A stretch of 34,368 bases of DNA from Pseudomonadota bacterium (GTDB lineage: Bacteria > Myxococcota_A > UBA9042 > GCA-2863065), in NCBI GenBank assembly GCA_005776585.1, contig SXOX01000203.1, forward strand, positions 1 to 34,368, given 5' to 3'. Positions within the stretch are counted from its first letter, which is position 1; the number at the start of each line of letters is the position of its first letter. The notes below the pieces were generated by a model. It was not told the origin of the DNA, made no database searches, and worked only from the letters and a program-made list of their open reading frames with translations. A program made the translations under genes and the position numbers. This document shows, in pieces, positions 15,329 to 22,950 of this stretch.

Positions 15329-15793
15329 TCAGAGGACCGAGTACCCGTAGTCGTCGACCTCGTCCTCGGACTCGGTCCCGGCCCACTCGGGGACCGTGAC
15401 CGGGACGCGCTCGGCGTCGGCGAACAGGCCATCGAGATCGTAGAGGTCCCGGCGGTTCCCATTGAAGACGTGCATGACGACGCTGCCGTAGTCGACGAGC
15501 ACCCACTGGCCATCGTCCTGCCCCTCGACGCCGAGGGGCCGAAGCCCAAGATCGTGCTTCACCGTCGTGACCACGTGCTCGGCAATGGACTGCGCCTGAC
15601 GGTCGCTCTTGCAGCTACAGACAATGACGTAGTCTGCGTAATCGACCACCGTGCGCACGTCGAGGATCTTGAGGTTAATCGCCTTACGCTCGAAAGCGAG
15701 TTCGGCGAGCCGCAATGCCAGGGACATCGAATCCTTCAATGGTGCTATTCCTCCTATCGGTGTGGAGACGGGGGACACGAGCGGGTCGCTCAT
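15329..15793 (-). CDS. rsfS: ribosome silencing factor RsfS
   Basis: Binds ribosomal protein uL14 and blocks joining of ribosome subunits when nutrients run low. The 154-residue product contains the core domain [45 protein letters not shown], the [24 protein letters not shown] signature, and [13 protein letters not shown]. An acidic C-terminal extension ([15 protein letters not shown]) is present. The ATG at 15793 overlaps the proA stop as ATGA. An in-frame ATG 22 codons inside ([10 protein letters not shown]) could also serve. The usual partner nadD is absent between proA and rsfS. Confidence 0.93.
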   Translation of the reverse strand: MSDPLVSPVSTPIGGIAPLKDSMSLALRLAELAFERKAINLKILDVRTVVDYADYVIVCSCKSDRQAQSIAEHVVTTVKHDLGLRPLGVEGQDDGQWVLVDYGSVVMHVFNGNRRDLYDLDGLFADAERVPVTVPEWAGTESEDEVDDYGYSVL

Positions 15794-17055
15794 GCGCGGA
15801 CCTGCCCCTGCCCGTAGACGATGAACTTCGTGGTGGTGAGCTCTCGCAGGCCCATGGGCCCGAAGGCGTGGAGCTTGGAGGTCGAGATCCCGATCTCGGC
15901 GCCGAGACCGAGCTCTCCGCCATCGTTGAAGCGCGTCGAGGCGTTGACGAGCACGGCGCTCGATGGGACGCGCGCGATGAACGCGTGGGCGTTCTGATAG
16001 TCGCGCGTGACGATGGCCTCCGTGTGGCTCGACCCGTAGCGGCTGATGTGCGCGAGCGCGGCCTCGAGGTCGTCGACCACACGGACCGACAGCACTAGGT
16101 CGAGGTACTCCGTCGACCAGTCGGCCTCGGTGGCCGGCGTGACCTCGGGCAGCACCGCTCGCGTCCGCTCGCAGCCCACCAGCGTCACGCGCGCTGCAGC
16201 GAGGGCGCGGGCGACCTCGGGAAGGAAACGTTCGGCGACCTCCGCATGCACGAGCAACGTCTCGGCCGCGTTGCACGTTCCCGGGCGCTGCGCTTTGGCG
16301 TTGACCACGATGCGCGAGGCCATCTCCAGGTCCGCCGTGGCGTCGACGAACACGTGGCAGACGCCCTTGTAGTGCTGCACGACGGGGATGCGGCTGTTCT
16401 CGGTCACATAGCGCACGAGGCCCTCGCCACCGCGCGGGATGACAAGGTCGACTGTTTCTGTCTGGTGCAGCAGCTCGCCGACCTCGCCTCGATCGGTCAG
16501 CAAGGTCACGGCCTCGCTCGGCAGGCCGGCGTCGACGAGCGCGCTCGAGAGCACGGCGGCGAGCGCGGCGTTGGTGTGCGCGGCCTCCTTGCCTCCCTTG
16601 AGGATGGCCGCGTTGCCCGACTTGAGGCAGAGGATGGCCGCGTCGATGACCACGTTGGGCCGCGACTCGAAGATGATGGCGATGACCCCGAGCGGGATGC
16701 GCATCTTGCCGACCTGGAGGCCGTTGGGACGGGTCCACAGCGACTCGACGAGACCGACGGGATCCGGCAGGGCGACGACCTCGCGCACGGACGCGGCGAG
16801 CGCACGCAGGCGCTTCTCATCGAGGCGCAGGCGGTCGACGAGCGCGCTCGAGAGCCCCGCATCCGCCGCGGCGGCCACGTCCCGCTGATTGGCCTCGACG
16901 ACGGCGGCGCAGTCCCCCTCGAGCCGGGCCGCGATGCGATGCAGGAGCGCGTTCTTCTGTTCGGTGGTGGCGACCGCGAGGCGCGTTTGGGCAGCCTTGG
17001 CAGCCCGGCAACGTGCCGCGACGCCTGTTGCCGCGACGGAGTCCTGGTTCAGCAA
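15790..17055 (-). CDS. proA: gamma-glutamyl phosphate reductase
   Basis: Second step of proline synthesis: NADPH-dependent reduction of L-glutamyl-5-phosphate to the semialdehyde. The 421-residue product shows [23 protein letters not shown] N-terminal helices, [52 protein letters not shown], the catalytic Cys261 in [15 protein letters not shown], and [24 protein letters not shown] in parts. Start choice: TTG 17055 stands behind a full GGAGGTGA ribosome site with ideal spacing and gives a normal length (E. coli 417). ATG 17076 and the open frame to 17100 are alternatives. No proB is next to it. It overlaps rsfS by four bases and follows the Sir2 gene by 63. Confidence 0.95.
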   Translation of the reverse strand: MLNQDSVAATGVAARCRAAKAAQTRLAVATTEQKNALLHRIAARLEGDCAAVVEANQRDVAAAADAGLSSALVDRLRLDEKRLRALAASVREVVALPDPVGLVESLWTRPNGLQVGKMRIPLGVIAIIFESRPNVVIDAAILCLKSGNAAILKGGKEAAHTNAALAAVLSSALVDAGLPSEAVTLLTDRGEVGELLHQTETVDLVIPRGGEGLVRYVTENSRIPVVQHYKGVCHVFVDATADLEMASRIVVNAKAQRPGTCNAAETLLVHAEVAERFLPEVARALAAARVTLVGCERTRAVLPEVTPATEADWSTEYLDLVLSVRVVDDLEAALAHISRYGSSHTEAIVTRDYQNAHAFIARVPSSAVLVNASTRFNDGGELGLGAEIGISTSKLHAFGPMGLRELTTTKFIVYGQGQVRA

Positions 17056-17118
17056 ACGTTCACCTCCGAGAACCATAGTCGTGGGATGGCCGAGTGGCAA
17101 GCAACCGCACCAAGGCGC

Positions 17119-17958
17119 TCAGATCCCGAGGCGCTCGGCCAGGGCGGTGAGGCCGTGCTGGGCGCGGGCGACCAGCGCGACCTGCCCTGCGGGGACCGCG
17201 GCGTCACGCGGGTTGATCCGGATGAGCGTGGCGCCCCGGCGCACGAGACGCTCCGAGAGGTGCCGAATCGTCGCGACCGCCATCCCGGCACCGCATTCGA
17301 GGACGACGAGGCGCGTCGGGTCGATGCCCTCGAGCCACTCGGCGAACGCGGCGTCCTGCCAGTCCGTGCGGTCGGAGACCCAGCGCCCATCACCGAACAT
17401 GAGGATGTTCGGGCGCGCGAGCCCGCCACAGTGCGGACAGCGCGGGAGCGGCCCGACCGCCCGACACGTCGCCACGTCGACCTCCACGACGACGTCCTCC
17501 GCCGTCCACGTCTCGTCGGTGCAGGGTGCCGTGCACTGGAGTTGGTGAATGGAGCCATGGGCCTCGCAGACGCGCCGCTCAGACGTCCCGGCCCGCTGGT
17601 GCTGGCCGTCGACGTTGGAAGTATAGGCAAACAGTCCCTGGGGCATCCGCGCAGCCATCGCGGCGGCGCGCTCGAAGCCCGCATGCGGCACCGTCACACG
17701 ATACAGCTGGAGTCGGTGGCCATAGAAGCCCCAGGCGAGGTGCGGGTCGCGGTCGAACCAAAGCGGGTTGGCCATCTGCTCGAAGACCAGGCCCAAGGCG
17801 CGCAGCGGGGGATAGGCGCGCCAGAAGCCCTCGGATCCACGGAAGTCGGGGAGGTCGGAGTCGACGCCCATGCCCGCGCCGGTCGCGAGCACGAGCCCGT
17901 CGGCGCTCAGGAGTGCGTCACAGGCCCGCTGGAGCGCGTCGTCACTGGGTGAAGCCAT
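17119..17958 (-). CDS. Sir2-family NAD-dependent protein deacylase, variant motifs
   Basis: A 279-residue sirtuin: removes acyl groups from protein lysines using NAD. The Rossmann start is ATGAGMGVDSDLPDFRG (25-41), the second motif TSNVDGQHQRAG (113-124), the catalytic His is His134 in CEAHGS, and four zinc cysteines are Cys142, Cys146, Cys174 and Cys177, followed by GGLARPNILMFGDG. Compared with classical sirtuins, GAGIS is GAGMG, SGIPDFR is SDLPDFR, and the Gln of TQNID is Ser. Such a GAGMGVDS/TSNVDG pattern is known from a bacterial subgroup, so activity is plausible but substrate preference may differ. It follows the cysteine-rich lipoprotein gene by 8 bases. Confidence 0.87.
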   Translation of the reverse strand: MASPSDDALQRACDALLSADGLVLATGAGMGVDSDLPDFRGSEGFWRAYPPLRALGLVFEQMANPLWFDRDPHLAWGFYGHRLQLYRVTVPHAGFERAAAMAARMPQGLFAYTSNVDGQHQRAGTSERRVCEAHGSIHQLQCTAPCTDETWTAEDVVVEVDVATCRAVGPLPRCPHCGGLARPNILMFGDGRWVSDRTDWQDAAFAEWLEGIDPTRLVVLECGAGMAVATIRHLSERLVRRGATLIRINPRDAAVPAGQVALVARAQHGLTALAERLGI

Positions 17959-17966
17959 GAATTGAG

Positions 17967-18962
17967 CTAGGGTATGGCGACCCGAATACGAAACGGAAAG
18001 CCACCGGGGTTGCTGTCTTTGTCCTTCATGGCGGAGGCCTGGAAGGTGGTCTTGCCCTTGTCGTCGGTCACGAGCGGCAGCATGAACGAGTCGACCCCGC
18101 CGCCGGTCGCCTGGGCGTCAATCGGGCAGGTGAACCAGGGAAACGACGTGACGGTGAAGAGCGCGCCGATGAAGAGCGTCTCGCTCGGAATGACGACCGT
18201 GCCGAGCGCCGCCTTGGTGATGGGCTCGAAGTTGGGCTTGGGCGTGAAGGTACCGATGGTTTGGAGCTTCTCCGGCGTCGTCTCACAGACCTCGTAGAAC
18301 CAATCGGTCTCCTTGCCCTGCTTGCACGTCATGGCCGCGCCATCGGCCCACACGAGCTCGAATGGGACCGGGGGCTCGAGCTTGATGAGGCCCGCCATCC
18401 AGCCGGCCGAGAACTGCTCCAGGGTCATGCCAGGCTTGGGCAACTTGAAGCGCGCGGCGCACAGCACCTTGGACGGCTTGGTCTTGTCCCCGTTGTAGCC
18501 GTAGGCCGTATCGACGGCGCCGTCGTCGCGGACGATGTCGAGGCACCCGTGACACAGCCCGCCACAGCCGTCATCCCCGCACTGCTTGCCGTCGCACTGC
18601 GGCTTGCACGCGCAGCTACCGCCGGAGCAGAGCTGGTCGGCCGGACAGGTCTTCAGGAGCGTGACGGTCTTGCCGTCGGGCTGGCAGATGAGCACGTCCA
18701 GGCCGCTGCAGGTCTTCTCCATGGGCGTGCATAGGCCGGCTGTCTCGGCACTCGCCGCAGCGTCGGCGCCCGCGGCGTCGCCGTGCGTCTCGCCGGTCGC
18801 GGGCGTGGCGTCTGCAACCGACGGGGTGTCCGAGGTGACGGGGATCGCGACCTCGGCAGTCGCCGCGACGTCCTGACTACCAGCCGCGGGCGTGACGGAG
18901 GCGTCGCCGGCGCAGGCTGCGAGGCCCACGCACGCCCACACGAGCCATGCGACCCGCGTCAC
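17967..18962 (-). CDS. cysteine-rich lipoprotein of unknown function, coupled to the selenoprotein gene
   Basis: A 331-residue putative lipoprotein with lipobox L-A-A-C17. A low-complexity Ala/Thr/Asp linker (about 18-66) is followed by a cysteine-rich unit (CTPMEKTCSGLDVLICQ, CPADQLCSGGSC, and CKPQCDGKQCGDDGCGGLCHGC), a pattern common in secreted myxobacterial proteins, and then a ~190-residue domain (about 140-331) that looks globular and beta-rich (VLCAARFKLPKPGMTLEQF, SETLFIGALFTVTSFPWF and PFRIRVAIP at the end), possibly a copper type II monooxygenase-like or lipid-type fold; I do not recognise it. It starts at a GTG that overlaps the stop of the thioredoxin-like selenoprotein gene (GTGA at 18962-18959). 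The shared envelope location suggests a redox partnership, which is inference. Confidence 0.75.
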   Translation of the reverse strand: MTRVAWLVWACVGLAACAGDASVTPAAGSQDVAATAEVAIPVTSDTPSVADATPATGETHGDAAGADAAASAETAGLCTPMEKTCSGLDVLICQPDGKTVTLLKTCPADQLCSGGSCACKPQCDGKQCGDDGCGGLCHGCLDIVRDDGAVDTAYGYNGDKTKPSKVLCAARFKLPKPGMTLEQFSAGWMAGLIKLEPPVPFELVWADGAAMTCKQGKETDWFYEVCETTPEKLQTIGTFTPKPNFEPITKAALGTVVIPSETLFIGALFTVTSFPWFTCPIDAQATGGGVDSFMLPLVTDDKGKTTFQASAMKDKDSNPGGFPFRIRVAIP

Positions 18963-19648
18963 TTGCCGAGTAGCTCGTCGATCTTGGCCAGAGCCAGCTT
19001 CTCTTCGGCCGTGCCCTGGGTGCGGAAGACGAACTCCATGGTCGAGCCATCGATGATGTACTGGTGCGGGAGCCCGGTCTCTTTCTGATCGATGTGCGCG
19101 TAGATCTGGTAGAACTTGGAGTCGCGCAGCACCTTGAACGTCGGGTTCTTCTTGGCGATGAAATCCAGACACTGCTCGTTCGTTGGCGGCGTATAGTCCT
19201 TGGTCTCGCCGAGCACCCACCAGATCTCGAGTCCTTTGTCCTTGTACTTCTGCCAGAGCTTCTCTACGTCGCCGACGTAGTTCTCGCAGGTGCCTCACCA
19301 GCCGGTCGCGAGGATGAGCCAGATGGCCTTCTTCTGGCCGCAATTCTCGTGCAGGAAGTAGCTTCCCGGCTCCGTCTCGCCGTTCCAGAAGCCCTTGAGC
19401 CCGAAGTTGCCGATATGCTCGTGCAACGTCTTGCCTTCCTTGGCCTTGTCGAACTTGCAGCCCGAGCCCGTCACCGGCACCACGGCACCGCCCGGGTCAG
19501 ACCCGGCTGCCGCGGCCGTGTCCGCGACGGCGACCTGCTGGCCGGCAGCGGTCGTATCGGTGTTGGTACTCGCCCCCCCGCCGCTCCCGCATGCGAATCC
19601 GACGAGGCCCAGGCCGAGCGCCAGGATCCCCAATCTGCGTCGTATCAT
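18959..19648 (-). CDS. thioredoxin/TlpA-like lipoprotein, probable selenoprotein (UGA-coded Sec118)
   Basis: Read with one TGA as selenocysteine, this is a 229-residue lipid-anchored redoxin. Signal and lipobox are F-A-C20 after MIRRRLGILALGLGLVG; a Gly/Thr/Ala-rich linker follows (21-55). The redoxin fold begins near HEHIGNFGLKGFW, and the active-site strand AIWLILATGW is followed by U118-G-T-C121, then ENYVGDVEKLWQKYKDKGLE and IWWVLGETKDY, with PHQYIIDGSTMEFVF (the cis-Pro region) near 190. The TGA (19297-19295) sits exactly where the first Cys of CxxC belongs, the frame is open on both sides, and coding character continues for 111 codons. ATG 19648 has GGAGG 8 bases upstream; a GTG at 19657 overlaps that site. 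Expected role: thiol-disulfide or peroxide chemistry at the cell envelope. The alternative is a nonsense mutation or base error in a Cys codon. Confidence 0.85.
19264..19280 (-). promoter_or_regulatory. candidate bacterial SECIS hairpin
   Basis: On the mRNA, 14 bases after the UGA, CUACGUC-GGC-GACGUAG forms a perfect 7-bp stem with a three-base loop starting with G. Bacterial SECIS elements lie inside the coding region directly after the UGA, with a small apical loop holding a G in the first positions, and are bound by the elongation factor SelB. The distance from UGA to loop here is 21 bases, in the normal range. Flanking GAG and CUC, and CUGC and GCAG, can add a lower stem below an internal loop. 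Confidence 0.72.
19295..19297 (-). other. in-frame TGA read as selenocysteine
   Basis: On the minus strand the codons run Trp-TGA-Gly-Thr-Cys. The TGA replaces the first Cys of a thioredoxin CxxC motif, the most common site for selenocysteine in redoxins. Without recoding the product would end at 117 residues, before most of the fold. Confidence 0.82.
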
Positions 19649-19669
19649 CGTGCTCACCTCCGCCTGACG

Positions 19670-19698
19670 AGGCTACCGGCAACCGGCGACGGGTTCAA
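19670..19698 (-). promoter_or_regulatory. candidate promoter of the selenoprotein operon
   Basis: On the minus strand TTGAAC (19698-19693) and TAGCCT (19675-19670) are spaced by 17 bases and end 22 bases before the ATG at 19648. The spacer contains CCGGTTGCCGG, a small inverted repeat. The match to sigma-70 boxes is modest. The 114-base region 19649-19762 must also hold the promoter of the divergent lipoprotein gene, which I could not place. Confidence 0.3.
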
Positions 19699-19762
19699 GT
19701 TGTTTGCGTGCTGTGGGGCAGCTTGGTACGGTGCCTGGAGCGTCTCGACGATGAGGGAGCCC

Positions 19763-21358
19763 ATGCGTAACGCGGTCGTGAAGTCGTGTCTCGTGATTCT
19801 GGTGGCCATGGCCTCGGCGTGCGCGAGCGCGGGCGGGGGCGACGGTACCTCCAGCTGCTCTCCCCAGACCGGGCAATGTCCAAACGTGTGCACCAAGGGC
19901 ACCGCCGTTCAAGGCGAGAAGTGTACGGGCCCCAACGACTGCCAGTGCGGCCTGTTCTGCAAGAGCGATACGTGCCAGCCGTACGAAGGTGCCAACGCCG
20001 GCTGTGCGTGCAAGGCGGTGGGCGGGAGCGGCGCCGGGGGCGGAACCGTGGACGCGGGCGGGACCGGCGGCACGACCTCGGACACGGGCGGCACCGGCGG
20101 CGGGACTGCGGACTCGGGAGGCACGACGGGCCCGGACACGTGCCCCACGCCCAAGCCCAAGGGCTCCGACTGCAACCCGTACTGTCAGACCGGTTGCACC
20201 GCCGGGAAGCAGTGCAGCTACTCCAACGGCGACTTCGGCTGTTTCGCCGTCGGCAAGAAGGCCATGGGCGAGAAGTGCGCGTCGACCAAGGACTGCGCCC
20301 AAGGGCTGGCGTGCTTCCAGCTCACCGGGGACCCCAATGGGCAGACGTGCAAGCTGTTCTGCCAGGCCGACAAGGACTGCGGCGCCGACCGCAAGTGCGA
20401 TCTGGACGTCGACTTCGGCGACGGCGCCAAGGCCAAGTTCTGCGGCGACGTCGCCGTCGGGTGCGACCCGTTCGAGATCCCGTCGACGAAGTGCGGCGCA
20501 GGCCAGGGCTGCTATCTCATCAACAACGCCACGAAGTGCGGCACGGCCGGCACGCTCAAGGAGGGCGAGAAGTGCGCCAAGGAGCAGCCCACGTCGTGCG
20601 CGGCGGGGCTGCAGTGCCTCGTCGTGTGCAGCAAGATCTGCAACGTCATCGAGGTCAACCCGGGCAACCCCAAGTGCATCGATGGGTGCAAGGAGGGCAA
20701 GTTCCAGTCGATCGATGACGAGACAGGCATCGGCCTGTGTATCGGCGACACGTTCCCGTCGAACTGCGATCTCTTCAAGCAGACGGGCTGTGGCCCAGGG
20801 GAGGGCTGCTTTCCGGTGCAAGGTGGGGCGGACTGCCTCGAGCCCAACAACGGCGGCGCCAAGGAGGGCGAGAAGTGCCAGTACACCAACGACTGCGCGC
20901 CAGGGACCATCTGCGTGAGCAACCTGTGCTCCAAGCTCTGTGACGCGACGCCAACCGCGCCCGATGCCACGAACTGCACGAAGGTGTGCAAGTCGTTCAA
21001 CACGATCACGCCCGAGGCGTGGAAGATCGGCATCTGCGTCGATGAGAAGCCCAAGGTCCCATGCGACTTCTGGAAGCAGGACTGCACGGAGCCGGGCGAG
21101 GTGTGCGCGCCGGTGCAGGGGGGCGCGACGTGCCTCGGGCCGTCCAAGGGCGGGACCGAGGGTCAGGCGTGCAAGTACGTCACCGACTGCGCCAAGGGCA
21201 TCGTGTGCGACCCGACGACGAGCAAGTGCACCAAGCCGTGCAGTATCGCGGAGGTCGTGCCGGCGGGTGTCCCGGTCTGCTTGGACACGTGCCCCGAGGG
21301 CAAGTTCCATCCCATCGCGGATCTGGGCGCGAGCCTCGGCGCCTGCGGGGCGCAATAG
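19763..21358 (+). CDS. large cysteine-rich lipoprotein with three ~100-residue repeats
   Basis: A 531-residue exported protein. The signal peptide MRNAVVKSCLVILVAMASAC ends in a probable lipid-modified Cys20. Residues about 88-125 are a Gly/Thr-rich linker with the repeating pattern GGTGGTxxDxGGT. The rest holds dozens of cysteines. Three units start at Cys234, Cys335 and Cys434 and share the order CD-[FLW]-x-x-x-x-C, GxGC or GEVC, a middle EGEKC or EGQAC, an internal C-S/T-K-x-C, and a terminal C-I/V/L. No enzymatic motif is visible. AGGGAG just before ATG 19763 supports that start over ATG 19751. It is divergently transcribed from the selenoprotein operon. A surface or outer-membrane structural or binding role is likely. 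Confidence 0.8.
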   Translation: MRNAVVKSCLVILVAMASACASAGGGDGTSSCSPQTGQCPNVCTKGTAVQGEKCTGPNDCQCGLFCKSDTCQPYEGANAGCACKAVGGSGAGGGTVDAGGTGGTTSDTGGTGGGTADSGGTTGPDTCPTPKPKGSDCNPYCQTGCTAGKQCSYSNGDFGCFAVGKKAMGEKCASTKDCAQGLACFQLTGDPNGQTCKLFCQADKDCGADRKCDLDVDFGDGAKAKFCGDVAVGCDPFEIPSTKCGAGQGCYLINNATKCGTAGTLKEGEKCAKEQPTSCAAGLQCLVVCSKICNVIEVNPGNPKCIDGCKEGKFQSIDDETGIGLCIGDTFPSNCDLFKQTGCGPGEGCFPVQGGADCLEPNNGGAKEGEKCQYTNDCAPGTICVSNLCSKLCDATPTAPDATNCTKVCKSFNTITPEAWKIGICVDEKPKVPCDFWKQDCTEPGEVCAPVQGGATCLGPSKGGTEGQACKYVTDCAKGIVCDPTTSKCTKPCSIAEVVPAGVPVCLDTCPEGKFHPIADLGASLGACGAQ

Positions 21359-21376
21359 ACTCCAACACGGCCGAGG

Positions 21377-22180
21377 CTACCGATTGCGCTCCCACAGGAT
21401 GCGCAGGCCCTCGAGCGTCAAGAACGGCAGCACCTCCTGGATGGTGGCGCACATGGGCCCGATCAGCGTGGCGATGCCGCCGGTAGCGACGACGTAGGGC
21501 TTGAAGTCGAGCTCGCCGACCATGCGCGTGACGAGGCCGTCCACCAGACCGACGTAGCCGAAGATGACGCCCGATTGCATGCTCGAGACGGTGTTACGGC
21601 CGATGCTCGACTTGGGCGCGACCAGCTCGATGCGCGGCAGCTTGGAGGCCTGGTGGAACAGCGCGTCGAGCGAGATGCCAACCCCGGGCACGATCGCGCC
21701 GCCGAGGTATTCGCCCAGCGGCGAGACGACATCGAAGGTGGTGGCGGTGCCAAAGTCGACGACGATGACGCCTGAGGCGCGACCGGTGTGCTCATAGCCG
21801 GCGACGGCGTTGACGATGCGATCGGCGCCGACCTCGCGCGGGTTCTCGTAGCGGATGGGCATGCCCGTGCGTGTGCCGTGACCGACGACGAGGCAGCTCT
21901 TGTTCTTGAGATAGCGGCTGGCCATGGAGACCATGGGCTCGACGAGCGGTGGGACGACGCAGGCGAGGATCATGTCGCCGACGTCATCCAGGTTGAGGCC
22001 GGAGGCTTGGAAGAGCTGGCGGAAGAGCATGCCGTATTCGTCGGCGGTCTTGCCCTTGCGCGTCTCGACGCGCCAGTCGTGCACGAGCCGTCGGCTATCG
22101 TAGACGCCGAGGACGATGTTCGAGTTTCCGACGTCCACGACGAGCAAGTGCCCGCGCGGCGGATCCAGGGTCTCACTCAT
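21377..22180 (-). CDS. coaX: type III pantothenate kinase
   Basis: Phosphorylates pantothenate, the first committed step of coenzyme A synthesis. The 267-residue product has the acetate-kinase/Hsp70-type fold motifs: phosphate-1 loop VVDVGNSNIVLGVYD (14-28), the YENPREVGADRIVNAVAGYE signature with GADR at 118-121, phosphate-2 DFGTATTFDVV (142-152), and the adenosine motif VVATGGIATLIG near the C-terminus. Length and motif order are normal. The ATG overlaps the birA stop as ATGA (22180-22177). It is the last gene of the five-gene chain and converges on the lipoprotein gene ending at 21358. Confidence 0.96.
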   Translation of the reverse strand: MSETLDPPRGHLLVVDVGNSNIVLGVYDSRRLVHDWRVETRKGKTADEYGMLFRQLFQASGLNLDDVGDMILACVVPPLVEPMVSMASRYLKNKSCLVVGHGTRTGMPIRYENPREVGADRIVNAVAGYEHTGRASGVIVVDFGTATTFDVVSPLGEYLGGAIVPGVGISLDALFHQASKLPRIELVAPKSSIGRNTVSSMQSGVIFGYVGLVDGLVTRMVGELDFKPYVVATGGIATLIGPMCATIQEVLPFLTLEGLRILWERNR

Positions 22181-22950
22181 GAGGCCTCCAGGGTGACATC
22201 GCCGGCGGTCACTGCGACCAGCTCGGCGGCGCCGTCCACGTGAACGAGCAGCGCGCCGTCCGAGCGCAGGTCCAGCGCCAGACCGGTGATGGCGGGCGCC
22301 CCGGGGGGATGGACGGTCACCCGATGGCCCACCGTGGACGGAAACGCGCGCCAGTCGGCCGGGTCGAAGCCACGCTGCGCGAACTCGCCGACGCGGCGGT
22401 GGAGCGCGGTGAGCAAGGCGACCGCCGCCTCGGCGCGCGTAACGGTGCGGCCAGCGACCGTCGACAACCCGATGGCGTGCACGTCCGGGGGTGCGTCGGC
22501 GCCGATGGGCGCCACGTCGAGCCCCACGCCCACGATGACGGCCGTGGCCTGCGCGTGGCTGACGAGCTCCGTCAGCGCCCCGCCGACCTTGCGGCCCGCG
22601 ACGAGCACGTCGTTGGGCCACTTCACGGTCGGGCGCACACCGGTGACCTCGAGCACGGCGTCCGCCATCGCCAGCGCCACCTGGAGCGTGAGCGGCGCGA
22701 GGCGCTCCGGAGGCGTCGTGGGTCGAAGCACGACGCTCACATACAAGTGCGCGCCCGGCGGTGACCACCACGCGCGACCCGCACGTCCCCGTCCGGCGGT
22801 CTGCGCCTCGGCGAGCACGACCGTCCACGCGGGCGCACCGGCCTCGGCGCGAGCTCGCGCCACGTCGTTGGTCGAGTTGCAGTGTTCGAGTTCTTCGACG
22901 GTCGCGACGAACCGCAGCGCCGCGAGCACGGTGGTCAGACTGGCGCTCAC
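22177..22950 (-). CDS. birA: biotin--[acetyl-CoA-carboxylase] ligase (no DNA-binding domain)
   Basis: Joins biotin through biotinyl-AMP to the carrier protein of acetyl-CoA carboxylase and similar enzymes. The 257-residue product shows CNSTNDVARARAEAGAP, the biotinyl-AMP loop AGRGRAGRAWWSPPG (52-66), KWPNDVLVAGRKVGGALTE (110 on), and VGVGLDVAP. The C-terminal SH3-like domain follows (TGLALDLRSDGALLVHVDG). There is no N-terminal winged helix, so it cannot act as the biotin operon repressor known from E. coli. Small departures: GGILTE is GGALTE, and the Asn of VGIGLNV is Asp. Both ends overlap neighbours by four bases. Confidence 0.94.
   Translation of the reverse strand: MSASLTTVLAALRFVATVEELEHCNSTNDVARARAEAGAPAWTVVLAEAQTAGRGRAGRAWWSPPGAHLYVSVVLRPTTPPERLAPLTLQVALAMADAVLEVTGVRPTVKWPNDVLVAGRKVGGALTELVSHAQATAVIVGVGLDVAPIGADAPPDVHAIGLSTVAGRTVTRAEAAVALLTALHRRVGEFAQRGFDPADWRAFPSTVGHRVTVHPPGAPAITGLALDLRSDGALLVHVDGAAELVAVTAGDVTLEAS

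Noticed and set aside
17080..17160. tRNA-like start (ggatggccgagtggc) upstream of proA
   Set aside because: It resembles the 5' arm of tRNA-Ser or tRNA-Leu, but no T-loop (GGTTCGAATCC), no acceptor match and no CCA follow; the bases after 17119 are the end of the Sir2 gene.
19295..19297. Reading the TGA as a real stop, giving a 117-residue lipoprotein and a separate downstream gene
   Set aside because: The downstream frame has no ribosome site or good start at its head, and the break falls inside a redoxin active site, exactly at a Cys position, with a hairpin after it.
20026..20130. Gly/Thr-rich DNA repeat as a possible phase-variation tract
   Set aside because: The units are imperfect and in frame (GGTGGT-type linker), typical of low-complexity linkers in secreted proteins; no mono- or tetranucleotide tract suited to slipping is present.
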